Origin: Trabulsiella odontotermitis
GTDB lineage: Bacteria > Pseudomonadota > Gammaproteobacteria > Enterobacterales > Enterobacteriaceae
Length of the DNA: 64,000 nt
Direction: 5' to 3'
NCBI RefSeq assembly: GCF_001297775.1
Contig: NZ_LIFX01000008.1
Span: 79-64,078 of the forward strand
Below are positions 16,823-27,057 of the stretch, in pieces. Position 1 is the first letter of the stretch. Each line of letters starts with the position of its first letter. The notes beneath the pieces are model-generated. The model was not told the origin of the DNA, ran no database searches, and worked only from the letters and a program-made list of their open reading frames with translations. Both the position numbers and the translations under genes were made by a program.

Positions 16823-17944
16823 TTACGCGCTTGTCGCCCAGATTTCGCAGTGTTTCTGCACCAGCTGGATCAGCGACCCGCCGTCGGCAATGAACTGACG
16901 CATCGCCTGCGCTTCGCCTTCTCCCTGTTTCACCTGCAGGGCAATCTCTTCCAGCGCGCTGCTGGCGCCGAGTTTGTCGGCGTAAGGAGCAATCTTGTCC
17001 AGCAGACGGGCAATATCGTCGCCGATGGTCTGCTGCTCGCCGGTATGTACGTCAGTGATCAGCCCCTGCAGACCGTAGCGACAGGCCTGGAAGCGGTTGA
17101 ATTTGTACAACAGGTAATCCTGCTCCTGATGCTTAAACGGGCGCTCCGCCAGCAGCCAGTATGCGACGGTCTGGATGAGTCCCGCCATGTTCACCGCCTG
17201 CGACAGCGTCAGCGGTGTATCCATCACCCGCACTTCCACCGTGCCGAAATCGGGGCTGGGGCGAATATCCCAGTGCAGATCCTTAATGCCGTCGATCATG
17301 CTGGTGTAGCTCAGGCGGCGAAACAGCCCTTCGAACTGCTGCCAGTTGCTGACCCACGGCATGGCGCCCATGTCCGGAAAGGCGGAAAAGACATTCAGCC
17401 GCGAGGAGGCGAATTGCGTGTCGCTGCCCTGCTGCCAGGGTGAAGACGCGTTGATAGCGACGAAATGCGGCACAAAACGTGACAGCCCGTGCAGCAGGTA
17501 AATGGCGTCATCGCCGCTCTGGCAGCCGATGTGCACATGCTGACCAAACACCGTGGCCTGACGTACCAGATAACCAAAATGCTCCAGCGTGCGCAGGTAG
17601 CGCGGGTTTTTGCACACTTCCTGACGCTGCCACGACTGAAAAGGGTGCGCGCCGCCGCCGCAAATTTGCAGGTGATGAGTCTCCGCGGCCCGTAACAGAA
17701 TTTGCTGGATAGCCGAAAATTGCGCGCTGGCCTGATGAATGTCCTGACAGACACCGGTGGCGATCTCCAGCATGCTCTCGGTGATGTCGTGTTTCACTTC
17801 ACCGGCTTTAACGTCCGCTTTCGCGGCATCGATGAGTGTGGATGAGTCCTGACTGAGATCGTATCCCGGCGGCGTCACCACCTGCAGTTCCAGTTCAATC
17901 CCCAGCGTGAAAGGATCGGAAACGTGAAAATCGGGTAAAGGCAT
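16823..17944 (-). CDS. ybdK: Carboxylate-amine ligase YbdK
   Basis: A 373-residue ATP-dependent carboxylate-amine ligase of the GCS2 family; E. coli YbdK (372 residues) has weak glutamate-cysteine ligase activity. The N-terminal motif [15 protein letters not shown] carries the conserved glutamates of the active site, and HVHIGC is the family motif for metal and nucleotide binding. It probably forms a gamma-glutamyl-type amide bond, but the physiological product is unknown. The gene directly follows a peptide ABC transporter operon on the same strand, 48 bases downstream of it. Confidence 0.92.
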   Translation of the reverse strand: MPLPDFHVSDPFTLGIELELQVVTPPGYDLSQDSSTLIDAAKADVKAGEVKHDITESMLEIATGVCQDIHQASAQFSAIQQILLRAAETHHLQICGGGAHPFQSWQRQEVCKNPRYLRTLEHFGYLVRQATVFGQHVHIGCQSGDDAIYLLHGLSRFVPHFVAINASSPWQQGSDTQFASSRLNVFSAFPDMGAMPWVSNWQQFEGLFRRLSYTSMIDGIKDLHWDIRPSPDFGTVEVRVMDTPLTLSQAVNMAGLIQTVAYWLLAERPFKHQEQDYLLYKFNRFQACRYGLQGLITDVHTGEQQTIGDDIARLLDKIAPYADKLGASSALEEIALQVKQGEGEAQAMRQFIADGGSLIQLVQKHCEIWATSA

Positions 17945-17992
17945 AGCGGGCTCCCTGACATTTTCTTGTCAGTATAGGAAAAAATACCGCCG

Positions 17993-18697
17993 TTACCCCA
18001 TCCGGTGCTCACCCCGCGCCAGCGCAGGGCGATCAAAAAAGCGCTGGATCGCGCCGTCAGCCATGAACGCAGCGCGATCGGACATATGCGCAATCACGTC
18101 GGCGTCGTGGCTGACCAGCAGGTAGGTCATCCCGTGCTCTGCCTTCAGGCGATTCAACAGGTTGAGGATTTCCGCCTGCACCGACATATCCAGCGCCGAT
18201 GTTGGCTCATCCAGCAGGAGCAATTTTGGTCGCAGCAGTAAGGCACGGGCGATCGCCACGCGCTGGCGCTGACCGCCGGAAAGCTGGTGCGGGTAGCGCA
18301 ACACGGCGTCAGCAGGCAGCCCGACGTCGGTTAAGGCCGTGGTGACGCGGGTGTTGATGTCGGTTTCACCGTGAATTTTCAGTGGCTCAGCCAGCGTGCG
18401 GTACAGCGTGTGATTGGGATGCAGCGAGGCGTACGGATCCTGAAACACCATCTGCACGTTGCGACGCAACTCGCCCTGAAAGCGAACGCCAGGGCGGACA
18501 GGCGCATCAAACAGCGAGACCTGCCCCTGCCACTCCCGTTGCAACCCGGCCAGCACGCGCAGCAGGGTCGATTTACCGCAGCCGGATTCGCCGATAAGAC
18601 TGAAGGTTTCACCCGCCTCAACGCGAAACGCCGCATCGCGTACGGCGGTTTTGTCGGCAAAGCGCACCTGTAGCGCCTCAACGTTAACGATGCTCAT
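17993..18697 (-). CDS. ABC transporter ATP-binding protein (OppF/DppF type)
   Basis: A 234-residue ATPase with Walker A (GESGCGKST), Q-loop, signature LSGGQRQR and Walker B (LLLLDEPTSALD). It is the shorter ATPase of a two-ATPase peptide/nickel-type importer. The ATG at 18697 overlaps the previous gene by 14 bases; the much longer upstream frame is not supported. It lacks the C-terminal oligopeptide-transporter extension, making it shorter than OppF (about 330 residues). It would pair with the ATPase encoded at 18684-19520. Confidence 0.88.
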   Translation of the reverse strand: MSIVNVEALQVRFADKTAVRDAAFRVEAGETFSLIGESGCGKSTLLRVLAGLQREWQGQVSLFDAPVRPGVRFQGELRRNVQMVFQDPYASLHPNHTLYRTLAEPLKIHGETDINTRVTTALTDVGLPADAVLRYPHQLSGGQRQRVAIARALLLRPKLLLLDEPTSALDMSVQAEILNLLNRLKAEHGMTYLLVSHDADVIAHMSDRAAFMADGAIQRFFDRPALARGEHRMG

Positions 18698-19520
18698 GCG
18701 ATGGCTCCGTAAAATTCTGACTGCGGTCGAGCGTCGGCAGCATCGTTCCCCAGGTACTGGCGTTCGGGCGGCAGGTCCACAGCGTGCGCGTGTAAGGATG
18801 TGTAGCATGCGGCAACTGCGAGGCGGCCATTTCGTCCACCTTTTCCCCCTGGTACATCACCAGCACGCGATGGCAGTGTGCCGCCACCAGCGGCAGGTCG
18901 TGGCTTATCAGTAGCATCGCCATTTTTCGCTGTTCACACTGTTCCACCAGCAACTCAAGAATTTGATTGCGCAGGCGGGCGTCGAGAGCGGAGGTGGGTT
19001 CGTCGGCAATTAGTACCTGCGGATCGTTGACCAGCGCGATGGCAATCATCACCCGCTGACCCATGCCGCCGGAAAGCTCGCCGGGAAAGCGCTTCAGCAC
19101 GCGCGGTTCAAGCCCGACGGCAGCAACGGCCTGCTGAATTTTCTCCTCACGCTGCGCGCGACTCAGCCGCTGGTGTAGCGTCAGCGCCTCACTGATTTGC
19201 GCATAAACGGTTTTCACCGGATTCAGGGCGTAGCGCGGATCCTGCAACACCATGGCGATGTCATTGCCGCGCAATTGCTGCCAGCCGTGGGGGCGCAGCG
19301 TCAGAAGGTCGTGACCGAGCACATTGAGCGTGTCAGCGCTGACGACGCCGGGTTGACGCACCAGTCCCATCAGCGCGCGGGCGGTCATGGATTTCCCGGA
19401 ACCGGATTCACCCACCAGCGCCAGCCGCTCTGTGCCGAGCGTAAAACTGAGATTGCTCACCACCCGGGCGCCGGGGTAGTCAATATTCAGGTTGTGTACG
19501 CAGAGTCGTGAATCAGTCAT
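18684..19520 (-). CDS. ABC transporter ATP-binding protein (OppD/DppD type)
   Basis: A 278-residue ATPase with Walker A GESGSGKSM, signature LSGGMGQR and Walker B VLIADEPTSALD, typical of the OppD/DppD/NikD half. The methionine after the Walker A serine is common in this subgroup. The start at 19520 overlaps the end of the permease gene by eight bases. It belongs to a five-gene importer operon. Confidence 0.88.
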   Translation of the reverse strand: MTDSRLCVHNLNIDYPGARVVSNLSFTLGTERLALVGESGSGKSMTARALMGLVRQPGVVSADTLNVLGHDLLTLRPHGWQQLRGNDIAMVLQDPRYALNPVKTVYAQISEALTLHQRLSRAQREEKIQQAVAAVGLEPRVLKRFPGELSGGMGQRVMIAIALVNDPQVLIADEPTSALDARLRNQILELLVEQCEQRKMAMLLISHDLPLVAAHCHRVLVMYQGEKVDEMAASQLPHATHPYTRTLWTCRPNASTWGTMLPTLDRSQNFTEPSHEHR

Positions 19521-20346
19521 GTTGCGGCTCCAGAACGTCGCGCAGGCCATCGCCCAGCAGGTTAAAGGCGAGACTGGCGAGCAGAATTGCCGCCCCCGGA
19601 ATGGCGGCCACCCACCACTGATCGAAAATCACCTGCATGCCGTCGGCGATCATCGCCCCCCATTCGGACATCGGCGGGCGCGCGCCGAGGCCGAGGAAAC
19701 CAAGACCGGCGGCGGCGAGAATAATCCCCGCCAGATCCAGCGCCAGCCGCACGATAGCGGACGGCAGGCACAGCGGCAGAATATGGCCGGTTAACAACCG
19801 CAGGCCGCGAATGCCCATCATTTCAGCGGCGGCAAGATAGTCACTATGGCGCAGACGCTGAATTTCACTGCGCGCCTGACGAGCGTAGGCAGGCCAGGTG
19901 GTCAATGCCAGCGCCAGCGCGCCGTTGACCAGACCGGGGCCGAGCATGGCGACAAAAGCAAACGCGAGGATCAGCCGTGGCATCGACATCACTACGTCGG
20001 TAAAACGCATCAGCACCCGCTCAAGCCAGCCGCCGTAATAACCGGACAGAATCCCGACCAGCAGACCGACGGGCAGGGTGATGACCGTTACCAGCGCCAC
20101 CAGACCGAGCGCCGGGCGGGTGCCGTACAACAGGCGCGACAGCAGATCGCGCCCGTAACTGTCAGTGCCCAGCCAGTGCTGCGGATTCGGCGCCTGCAAC
20201 CGCGCGGCGGCGTCCTGCCAGTTCGGATCCTGCGGTGCCAGCCACGGGGCAAACAGCGCAATCAACAGCAGGATCAGTGCCAGCGTCAGGCCGCACAGCG
20301 CGGCGGGCGAGCGGCGCAGACGGTGGAAAAACAGCGATACCGGCAT
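19513..20346 (-). CDS. ABC transporter permease (DppC/NikC type)
   Basis: A 277-residue inner-membrane permease with the N-terminal WLGTDSYGRDLLSRLLYG motif of DppC/NikC proteins, six hydrophobic segments and the EAA loop (YLAAAEMMGIRGLRLLTGHILP). It forms a heterodimer with the adjacent DppB-like permease. Its start and the stop of that upstream permease gene share one base (20346). Confidence 0.9.
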   Translation of the reverse strand: MPVSLFFHRLRRSPAALCGLTLALILLLIALFAPWLAPQDPNWQDAAARLQAPNPQHWLGTDSYGRDLLSRLLYGTRPALGLVALVTVITLPVGLLVGILSGYYGGWLERVLMRFTDVVMSMPRLILAFAFVAMLGPGLVNGALALALTTWPAYARQARSEIQRLRHSDYLAAAEMMGIRGLRLLTGHILPLCLPSAIVRLALDLAGIILAAAGLGFLGLGARPPMSEWGAMIADGMQVIFDQWWVAAIPGAAILLASLAFNLLGDGLRDVLEPQHD

Positions 20347-21368
20347 CAGCGCACCCTCGGATCGGTCAGTCGCACCAGAAAATCGGTGAGATGGTTAATC
20401 AGCACAAAACTGGCACCGATCAGCAGCGTGCCACCCATGATGGCGGTGGTGTCGCCCGCGAACAGGGCGGTGGTCAGGTAGCGGCCGATTCCGGGCCAGG
20501 AAAAGACGGTTTCGGTGAGCACCGCTCCCTCCAGCATGCTGGTATACGCCAGGGCGATCACCGTCAGCAACGTCCCGCGAATATTGGGCAGCACATGGCG
20601 CAGCAGAATGGTCATCTCACCAGCGCCTTTGGCGCGCGCCAGCAGGATGTACTCTTTGTTCATTTCACTCAGGCAGGCGGAGCGGGTGAGGCGGGTAATG
20701 CTGGCGAGCGAGTAGTAGCTCAGCAGTGCCACGGGCAGCACCAGATGGCTGATGGCGTTTTTAAAGGCCTCGCGATCCCCGGACAACCAGGTGTCGATGA
20801 GCGCAAAGCCCGTTTTAGGCTCCACCGTAAACTGGTAAATATCATCCAGCCGCCCCGGCCCGGCGCTCCATTGCAGTTTCGCGTAGAACAATGCCAGCAT
20901 CAGCAGGCCGAGCCAGAAAATCGGCACCGAGTTGCCGAGCAGCGTCACGGTGCGAACGGCCAGATCCCACGGCGAACCAGCAAAGCGGGCGCACAGCACC
21001 CCGGCAATCACGCCGAGCACAGCACCTGCTATCAGCGCCAACGTCGCCAGCTCTAAGGTCGCCGGAAACGCCGCCAGCAGATCCTGCAATACCGGTTGCC
21101 CGGTAGCGCTGGCAGTCCCGAGATCGCCATGTGCCAGATTGACCAGATAGTGCCAGAACTGCACCGGCAGCGGCTGGTCGAGCCCCAGCTGGTGGCGTAC
21201 CTGTTCGTAGGTGGACTGGCTGGCGTGATCGCCGACGATTTGCAATACGCGATCGACAGGAGAAAAAGCGGAGAGTGCAAACGTGATGAGCAACAGCCCG
21301 AACAGTGTGAGCAGCAGGATCAGCAGACCCTGGAGCTCGCGGATCACGTGGGTGGAGAGAGGTCGCAT
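20346..21368 (-). CDS. ABC transporter permease (DppB/NikB type)
   Basis: A 340-residue permease of the DppB/NikB type with six membrane segments and the EAA loop (YILLARAKGAGEMTILLRHVLPN). A conserved periplasmic loop with LGLDQPLPVQFWHYL precedes the transmembrane domain, as in family members. It lies 72 bases downstream of the binding-protein gene, with a REP-like repeat between them. Confidence 0.9.
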   Translation of the reverse strand: MRPLSTHVIRELQGLLILLLTLFGLLLITFALSAFSPVDRVLQIVGDHASQSTYEQVRHQLGLDQPLPVQFWHYLVNLAHGDLGTASATGQPVLQDLLAAFPATLELATLALIAGAVLGVIAGVLCARFAGSPWDLAVRTVTLLGNSVPIFWLGLLMLALFYAKLQWSAGPGRLDDIYQFTVEPKTGFALIDTWLSGDREAFKNAISHLVLPVALLSYYSLASITRLTRSACLSEMNKEYILLARAKGAGEMTILLRHVLPNIRGTLLTVIALAYTSMLEGAVLTETVFSWPGIGRYLTTALFAGDTTAIMGGTLLIGASFVLINHLTDFLVRLTDPRVR

Positions 21369-21382
21369 GGAAAATCTCTTGT

Positions 21383-21412
21383 TGCCCGGTGGCGCTATGC
21401 TTACCGGGCCTG
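21383..21412. repeat. REP-like palindromic element
   Basis: TGCCCGGTGGCGC...GCTTACCGGGCCTG matches the enterobacterial REP/PU consensus. It lies between the binding-protein and permease genes of the ABC operon, where it may stabilise the upstream mRNA segment and raise binding-protein levels. Confidence 0.8.
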
Positions 21413-21440
21413 TGTTTCACTGTGTGGCAATAAGGGCGAA

Positions 21441-23009
21441 TTATTTGGTCACTTTATCGTACCACACCATGTCGGCATTCAGACCCTGCTGATACCCTTT
21501 CACGTTGTCACGCACCACGATCTGGGTTTTGCCCTGGTCAATGAACACGTACGGAGAACTGCGCTGTAGTTCTTCCTGCATGTTCTTGTACAGGTCGAGA
21601 CGTTTTGCCGGATCAGGCTCCGCGACGGCTGCCAGCGTTTGTTTGTTGAGATCCGGAATATCCCAGCCGTTCAGGCCCGCCACGGTGCTGGATTTTCCGT
21701 CGTTCCAGGCAAAGGCGCTGGCGTTGGAGTGGGCGTCGAAATAGTCGGGGATCCACAAACGAACCGCCGCCTGATGCTGTTTCGCACGCACGCGGGCATA
21801 CACCTGGCTACCGGCGGCAGGCAGCAAGTCCACTTTCACGCCACCCTGGGCAAAGCTCGCCTGCATCGACTGCGCGATGGTGATGAACGGTGGTTTGTTT
21901 TCCACGTCGAGCGTGAAGTGCGCATCTTTAATGCCCGCTTTCTCCAGAATCGCTTTCGCTTTTGCCGGATCGAATTTGAACGGGTTGTCCTCAATCGCTC
22001 CCGGCAGCCCTACCGGCAGGAAACTCTGATGGACGAAATACTGGCCTTTCAGCAGATTTTTGGTGATGCCGTCGTAATCCACCAGCCAGCGCGCCGCTTC
22101 CCAGAATGCCGGGTTTTTCAGCAGCGGGTTGGCGCTATTGGCGGTGTTAAACGCCACGTAGTTTTGCTCAGCAGAAGGAATGCTCAGTACCTTGATTCCC
22201 GCTTTGCCCTGCAACGCGGCGATCTGGTCAGCGCCGAGATCACGCGCCACGTCAGCATCACCCTGCTGGATCAGCAAACGGCGGGAGGCCGGGTCCGGCA
22301 CGTTTTTAATGATGATGTTTTTCAGTTTCGGCGCGCCGCCAGGCGAGCTGGCGTTGGCATCCAGCACGATAGCCTGATGCGGCTGATAGACGCGCATTTT
22401 AAACGCGCCGCTGCCAGCGGAGTGCATTTTTAGCCAGGTGTTGCCGAAGTCGTCGCCCTTCACGTTGGCGGCCACCAGCTTTTCATCAACGATGGAGGCA
22501 ATCGGCGTGGAGAGAATGTTCAGCGCTACCGCCGGACTGACGTCTGCCGTCCAGTGCAGTTGCAGCGTGTGGTCGTCGATTTTCTTCAACTGGCTGTCGA
22601 TGTTGTCCGCTTCCCAGCCGAGAACATTAAGAATGAACGCCGGAGACTTGTTCAGCTTCACCGCACGGGTATACGAAAAAATCACGTCTTCCGGGCGCAA
22701 CGGGTTGCCGGAAGCGAATTTTGCGTCGCTTTTCAGCTTCACGGTCAGGGTTCTGGCGGCGGGATCCGCCTGCCAGCTGTCGGCGAGGATCGGGGTGATT
22801 TTTTCCGGGTTATCGCGATCCGGCTGCACCAGCCGCTGATAAAGACTCGGGACGGTCTGAATACTCGACAACTCGTTGGCTTCGGCCGGATCCAGGCTGA
22901 CGATATCGTCCAGCCCCTGAGCAACGACCAGCGTGGTGGGCGGCGTAGTGGCCCAGGCGGAGGCTGACAGCGCAGCCAGAATTACTAACGGCAACAGTTT
23001 CTTAGTCAT
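21441..23009 (-). CDS. ABC transporter substrate-binding protein, family 5
   Basis: A 522-residue periplasmic binding protein of the peptide/opine/nickel family 5, with a Sec signal peptide (MTKKLLPLVILAALSASAWA). Family motifs include LADSWQADPAARTLTVKLKSD and a C-terminal region ending VWYDKVTK. I chose the ATG at 23009 with AGGGG upstream; a TTG two codons earlier is weaker. It opens the operon SBP - permease - permease - ATPase - ATPase, with ybdK following. Ligand could be a peptide, opine or metal chelate; nothing in the sequence decides this. Confidence 0.87.
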   Translation of the reverse strand: MTKKLLPLVILAALSASAWATTPPTTLVVAQGLDDIVSLDPAEANELSSIQTVPSLYQRLVQPDRDNPEKITPILADSWQADPAARTLTVKLKSDAKFASGNPLRPEDVIFSYTRAVKLNKSPAFILNVLGWEADNIDSQLKKIDDHTLQLHWTADVSPAVALNILSTPIASIVDEKLVAANVKGDDFGNTWLKMHSAGSGAFKMRVYQPHQAIVLDANASSPGGAPKLKNIIIKNVPDPASRRLLIQQGDADVARDLGADQIAALQGKAGIKVLSIPSAEQNYVAFNTANSANPLLKNPAFWEAARWLVDYDGITKNLLKGQYFVHQSFLPVGLPGAIEDNPFKFDPAKAKAILEKAGIKDAHFTLDVENKPPFITIAQSMQASFAQGGVKVDLLPAAGSQVYARVRAKQHQAAVRLWIPDYFDAHSNASAFAWNDGKSSTVAGLNGWDIPDLNKQTLAAVAEPDPAKRLDLYKNMQEELQRSSPYVFIDQGKTQIVVRDNVKGYQQGLNADMVWYDKVTK

Positions 23010-23138
23010 GAGCAACCCCTGAAAAAATGAATATTGTCTGATTATTATGCTCCGCTACGGTAGGACGCCATGAAAATTCCGTAAAGTCATAATTCAGAAT
23101 AATTTATTCGATAAAAGTATAGTCAGGAACAGAAAAGC

Positions 23139-23162
23139 ATTAGCCCGTGGCAACGGGCTAAT
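23139..23162 (-). terminator. Terminator of betIBA
   Basis: ATTAGCCCGT at 23139-23148 pairs perfectly with 23153-23162 around a four-base loop and is followed on the minus strand by GCTTTTC. It lies 14 bases beyond the betA stop. Confidence 0.8.
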
Positions 23163-23175
23163 GAGAGGGGAGGGA

Positions 23176-24840
23176 TTACCGGCGGACCGGGTCGTTACCG
23201 GCCACGTAATAAGCGGCGTTGCTTTTCGGAAGCGGCGGGCGCTGGCGAATCGCATCGGCGATTTTCTCGCCAATCATGATGGTGGTGGCGTTCAGGTTGC
23301 CGGTGATAATGTGCGGCATGATTGACGCATCCACCACCCGCAGCCCTTCCAGCCCGTGCACGCGGCCTTCGCCGTCGACTACCGCCATCTCGTCATAACC
23401 CATTTTGCAGGTGCCGCACGGGTGAAAGGCGGTTTCGGCGTGGTTACGTACGAACTCATCAAGTTGCTCGTCGGTCTGGCAGTCAATGCCAGGGCTGATT
23501 TCCCGACCGCGGTATTTGTCCAGCGCAGGCTGATGCATGATCTCACGGGTAATGCGGATCGCGTCGCGGAACTCCTGCCAGTCCTGCTCACAGGACATGT
23601 AGTTAAACAGGATCGCCGGGTGCGCGCGCGGATCGCGTGATTTCAGCCGCACATGGCCGCGGCTTGGTGAACGCATGGAGCCGACGTGGCACTGGAAACC
23701 GTGCTCTTTTACTGCATTGGAGCCGTTGTAGTTAATAGCGACTGGCAGAAAGTGATACTGAATGTTCGGCCAGCGAAATTCTTCGCGGCTGCGGATAAAC
23801 CCGCCCGCTTCGAACTGGTTGCTGGCACCAACGCCGGTGCCGTTAAACAGCCATTCCGCGCCGATCTTCGGCTGATTCCACCACTGCAGCGCCGGGTAAA
23901 GTGATACTGGCTCTTTACACTCGTACTGCAGATACATCTCCAGGTGATCCTGCAGGTTTTCCCCGACGCCAGGCAGGTCGTGAACCAACGGGATCGCAAA
24001 TTCTTTTAATAGCTCAGCGTTGCCCACGCCGGAGCGTTGCAGGATCTGTGGCGAGGCGATGGCCCCTGCGCACAGCAGCACTTCTTTGCGCGCCGTCGCT
24101 TTCGCGGGCACCGTGCTGTCGCCTTCAAGCCACTCGACACCCACCGCGCGTTTGCCGTCAAAAAGGATGTGGTCGGTCAGGGCATGAGTCTTAATAGTCA
24201 GATTCGGTCTGGCTTTCGCCTGATCCAGATAACCGCGGGCGGTACTGGCGCGACGCCCCTGCGGCGTCACCGTTCTGTCCATCGGACCAAACCCTTCCTG
24301 CTGATAGCCGTTGAGATCGTCGGTGCGCGGATAACCCGCCTGCACGCCCGCTTCAACCATCGCATGGAACAGCGGATTGTTGTTCTCTTTCGCCGTGGTG
24401 ACGCTCACCGGACCATCGCCGCCGTGGTAATCGTTGGCGCCGATATCGCGGGATTCCGCTTTGCGGTAGTAGGGCAGACAGTTGAGATAACGCCAGTGCT
24501 CAAGCCCCGGCGCCTCGGCCCAGTTATCGAGATCCATCGCGTTGCCACGGATGTAACACATGCCGTTAATCAGCGACGAGCCGCCAAGCCCTTTGCCGCG
24601 CCCGCACTCCATCCGGCGGTGATTCATATACGGTTCAGGTTCGGTTTCATAGGCCCAGTTATAGCGCTTGCCCTGTAACGGGAAGGCCAGCGCCGCGGGC
24701 ATCTGGGTGCGAAAATCAAAACGGTAATCGGGACCGCCCGCTTCCAGCAGCAGAACGGTGGTCTCCGGGTCTTCCGTCAGTCGTGTTGCCAGTACGTTGC
24801 CGGCAGAACCGGCACCAATAATGATGTAGTCAAATTGCAT
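23176..24840 (-). CDS. betA: Choline dehydrogenase
   Basis: A 554-residue GMC-family flavoprotein matching E. coli BetA (556 residues). The N-terminal FAD motif [18 protein letters not shown] is at residues 4-21, GMC signature regions follow, and the C-terminal active-site histidine region HPCGTCKMG is present. It oxidises choline to betaine aldehyde, and can oxidise the aldehyde further, at the membrane. It lies 12 bases downstream of betB in betIBA. Confidence 0.95.
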   Translation of the reverse strand: MQFDYIIIGAGSAGNVLATRLTEDPETTVLLLEAGGPDYRFDFRTQMPAALAFPLQGKRYNWAYETEPEPYMNHRRMECGRGKGLGGSSLINGMCYIRGNAMDLDNWAEAPGLEHWRYLNCLPYYRKAESRDIGANDYHGGDGPVSVTTAKENNNPLFHAMVEAGVQAGYPRTDDLNGYQQEGFGPMDRTVTPQGRRASTARGYLDQAKARPNLTIKTHALTDHILFDGKRAVGVEWLEGDSTVPAKATARKEVLLCAGAIASPQILQRSGVGNAELLKEFAIPLVHDLPGVGENLQDHLEMYLQYECKEPVSLYPALQWWNQPKIGAEWLFNGTGVGASNQFEAGGFIRSREEFRWPNIQYHFLPVAINYNGSNAVKEHGFQCHVGSMRSPSRGHVRLKSRDPRAHPAILFNYMSCEQDWQEFRDAIRITREIMHQPALDKYRGREISPGIDCQTDEQLDEFVRNHAETAFHPCGTCKMGYDEMAVVDGEGRVHGLEGLRVVDASIMPHIITGNLNATTIMIGEKIADAIRQRPPLPKSNAAYYVAGNDPVRR

Positions 24841-24852
24841 TGCACCTCCGGG

Positions 24853-26325
24853 TTAAAAAATGGACTGAAATGTCGCCATCTCGACCTGGATGGATTTCAC
24901 CTGGGTATAGCTTTCCAGCGTCATTACGCCGTTCTCACGACCAATGCCGGAATGTTTGTAACCGCCGACGGGCATTTCCGCCGGGGATTCACCCCAGGTA
25001 TTGATCCAGCAAATTCCGGCTTCCAGTTGATGAATAACGCGATGGGCGCGGTTGAGATCGGCGGTGACGACGCCAGCCGCCAGGCCATAATCGGTCTGGT
25101 TAGCGCGGCGAATCACCTCTTCTTCGCTGTCGTAAGTCAGGATCGCCATCACCGGGCCAAAGATCTCTTCGCGCACAATGGTCATGTCGTCGCGGCAGTC
25201 GGTGAAAACCGTCGGGGCGACCCATGCGCCGTGGTCAAAGCCGTCGCCTTTCAGCGCATCACCACCGCATAACAGGGTGGCGCCTTCCCGGCGACCCGCG
25301 TCCATGTAGCGCAACACGTTATCGCGATGCGGGAAGCTCACCAGTGGGCCAAAATTGGTCGCGCTGTCGAACAGATCGCCTGGGCGGATACGTTTCACGC
25401 GTGCCAGAATGCGCGATTCAAATTCCGCTTTCAGCGCGGCAGGCACAAACACCCGCGTGCCGTTGGTGCACACCTGGCCGGAACTGAAGAAGTTCGCCAT
25501 CATGGCGATGTCTGCGGCGAGATTCAGATCCGCATCATCAAAGATGATCAGCGGCGATTTACCGCCCAGCTCCATCGTGACCTCTTTCAGCGACGAGGCC
25601 GCCGCGTTAGCCATCACTTTTTTGCCGCTGGCGACGCCGCCGGTAAACGACACTTTGGCGATGCCAGGATGCTCTGTCAGATACTGCCCGGTCTCTGCGC
25701 CGACGCCCGGCAGCACGTTAAATACGCCGTCCGGCAGACCCGCTTCGCTGTAGATTTCCGCCAGTTTCAGCGCGGTCAATGGCGTCACTTCGCTTGGCTT
25801 GAAGATCATCGCGTTACCGGCGGCGAGCGCCGGGGCGGATTTCCACAGCGCAATCTGAATCGGGTAGTTCCACGCGCCGATACCGGCAACAACGCCCAGC
25901 GGCTCGCGGCGGGTGTAGACGAACGAGGTGTCGCGCAGTGGGATCTGACGGCCTTCCAGCGCCGGGATGAGCCCCGCGTAATACTCCAGAACGTCGGCGC
26001 CGGTGACGATATCCACCGTCGAGGTTTCAGAGAACGGCTTGCCAGTGTCGAGGGTTTCCAGTTTCGCTAACTCGTCATTGCGATCACGCAGAATATCCAC
26101 CGCCCGGCGCAGAATGCGGGAGCGTTCCATGGCGGTCATTGCCGCCCAGATTTTCTGCCCCTGCTGCGCGCTTTGCACCGCACGGTCAACGTCGTCGCGT
26201 CCGGCGGCCTGGACTGTCGCCAGCACCTCGCCGTTCGCCGGGTTAATGGTCTCGAAATGGGTGCCGCTGGTGGCGTTTGTATAACCCCCGTGAATATAAA
26301 GTTGTTGTTCGGCCAGTCGGGACAT
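24853..26325 (-). CDS. betB: Betaine aldehyde dehydrogenase
   Basis: A 490-residue aldehyde dehydrogenase, the same length as E. coli BetB. The catalytic glutamate lies in [10 protein letters not shown] (about residue 252) and the catalytic cysteine in [15 protein letters not shown] (about residue 286). It oxidises betaine aldehyde to glycine betaine with NAD(P)+. It sits between betI and betA, 10 bases after the betI stop. Confidence 0.95.
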   Translation of the reverse strand: MSRLAEQQLYIHGGYTNATSGTHFETINPANGEVLATVQAAGRDDVDRAVQSAQQGQKIWAAMTAMERSRILRRAVDILRDRNDELAKLETLDTGKPFSETSTVDIVTGADVLEYYAGLIPALEGRQIPLRDTSFVYTRREPLGVVAGIGAWNYPIQIALWKSAPALAAGNAMIFKPSEVTPLTALKLAEIYSEAGLPDGVFNVLPGVGAETGQYLTEHPGIAKVSFTGGVASGKKVMANAAASSLKEVTMELGGKSPLIIFDDADLNLAADIAMMANFFSSGQVCTNGTRVFVPAALKAEFESRILARVKRIRPGDLFDSATNFGPLVSFPHRDNVLRYMDAGRREGATLLCGGDALKGDGFDHGAWVAPTVFTDCRDDMTIVREEIFGPVMAILTYDSEEEVIRRANQTDYGLAAGVVTADLNRAHRVIHQLEAGICWINTWGESPAEMPVGGYKHSGIGRENGVMTLESYTQVKSIQVEMATFQSIF

Positions 26326-26335
26326 GGTTCCTCCG

Positions 26336-26929
26336 TTAGTCAGTAGCCGGTGGTAAATGCTGGCTGATGAAATGATGGGTCAGGGTACGGGCGCGTTCCT
26401 GCTCGAACGGCTTGCCGCTGAGTGCGGCGTGCAGCCAGAGCCCGTCAATTAGCGCCGCCAGACCGTGCCCGGCCTGCTGTGCCTGGTCACGCGGCAGCTC
26501 GCGTCTGAATTCGTAAACGATGCAGGAGAGCAGGCGACGGCTGCTGACCTGTTGCAACCGCCAGAGCATCGGCTGATGCAGACTGCTGGCCCAGAATGCC
26601 AGCCAGGCTTTCATCGCCGCCGGGCTTATCTGGCTGTCGTCAAAGTTGCCCTCGACAATCGCCTGCAACCGCCGTTCTGCCGATGCGCCAGGCAACGCCC
26701 GCAAACGGCGCAATACCGCATCACGCAACTGGCTGGTGATGTCACGCATGGTGGCTTCCAGCAGACCGTTTTTATCCTGAAAATAATGGCTGATGATCCC
26801 GGTCGATACCCCCGCCCGGCGGGCGATCTGCGCGATGGTCGCATCGTGCATTCCCACCTCATTAATGGCCTCAAGTGTGGCGTCGATCAGCTGTCGGCGT
26901 CGTATCGGTTGCATCCCCAGTTTGGGCAT
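26336..26929 (-). CDS. betI: TetR-family repressor BetI
   Basis: A 197-residue TetR-family repressor of the bet genes, very close to E. coli BetI, whose N-terminal sequence MPKLGMQ matches. The helix-turn-helix spans about residues 25-50 ([20 protein letters not shown]). It represses betT and betIBA and is relieved by choline. The ATG at 26929 has GGAGGG upstream and matches the E. coli start; a start six codons earlier is not supported. Confidence 0.95.
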   Translation of the reverse strand: MPKLGMQPIRRRQLIDATLEAINEVGMHDATIAQIARRAGVSTGIISHYFQDKNGLLEATMRDITSQLRDAVLRRLRALPGASAERRLQAIVEGNFDDSQISPAAMKAWLAFWASSLHQPMLWRLQQVSSRRLLSCIVYEFRRELPRDQAQQAGHGLAALIDGLWLHAALSGKPFEQERARTLTHHFISQHLPPATD

Positions 26930-26978
26930 TTCTCGCCCTCCATTCATCAGCTCAGGTTATACATTAAAGCGGTTTTTG

Positions 26979-26992
26979 ATTGGACGTTCAAT
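26979..26992. promoter_or_regulatory. Probable BetI operator in the betT-betI intergenic region
   Basis: The near-palindrome ATTGGACGTTCAAT lies midway between the divergent betI and betT starts (26930-27057). The matching region of E. coli carries a very similar sequence bound by BetI. Position and symmetry support an operator for both promoters. Confidence 0.65.
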
Positions 26993-27057
26993 ATAAAATG
27001 TGTCTTAATTGTTACCGATTTGATTTTAAATAGTTACAAAAAGAGTGAGGTTATGGG

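Noticed and set aside
25224-25487. Small ORFs opposite betB
   Set aside because: All lie inside a well-conserved dehydrogenase gene and lack start signals.
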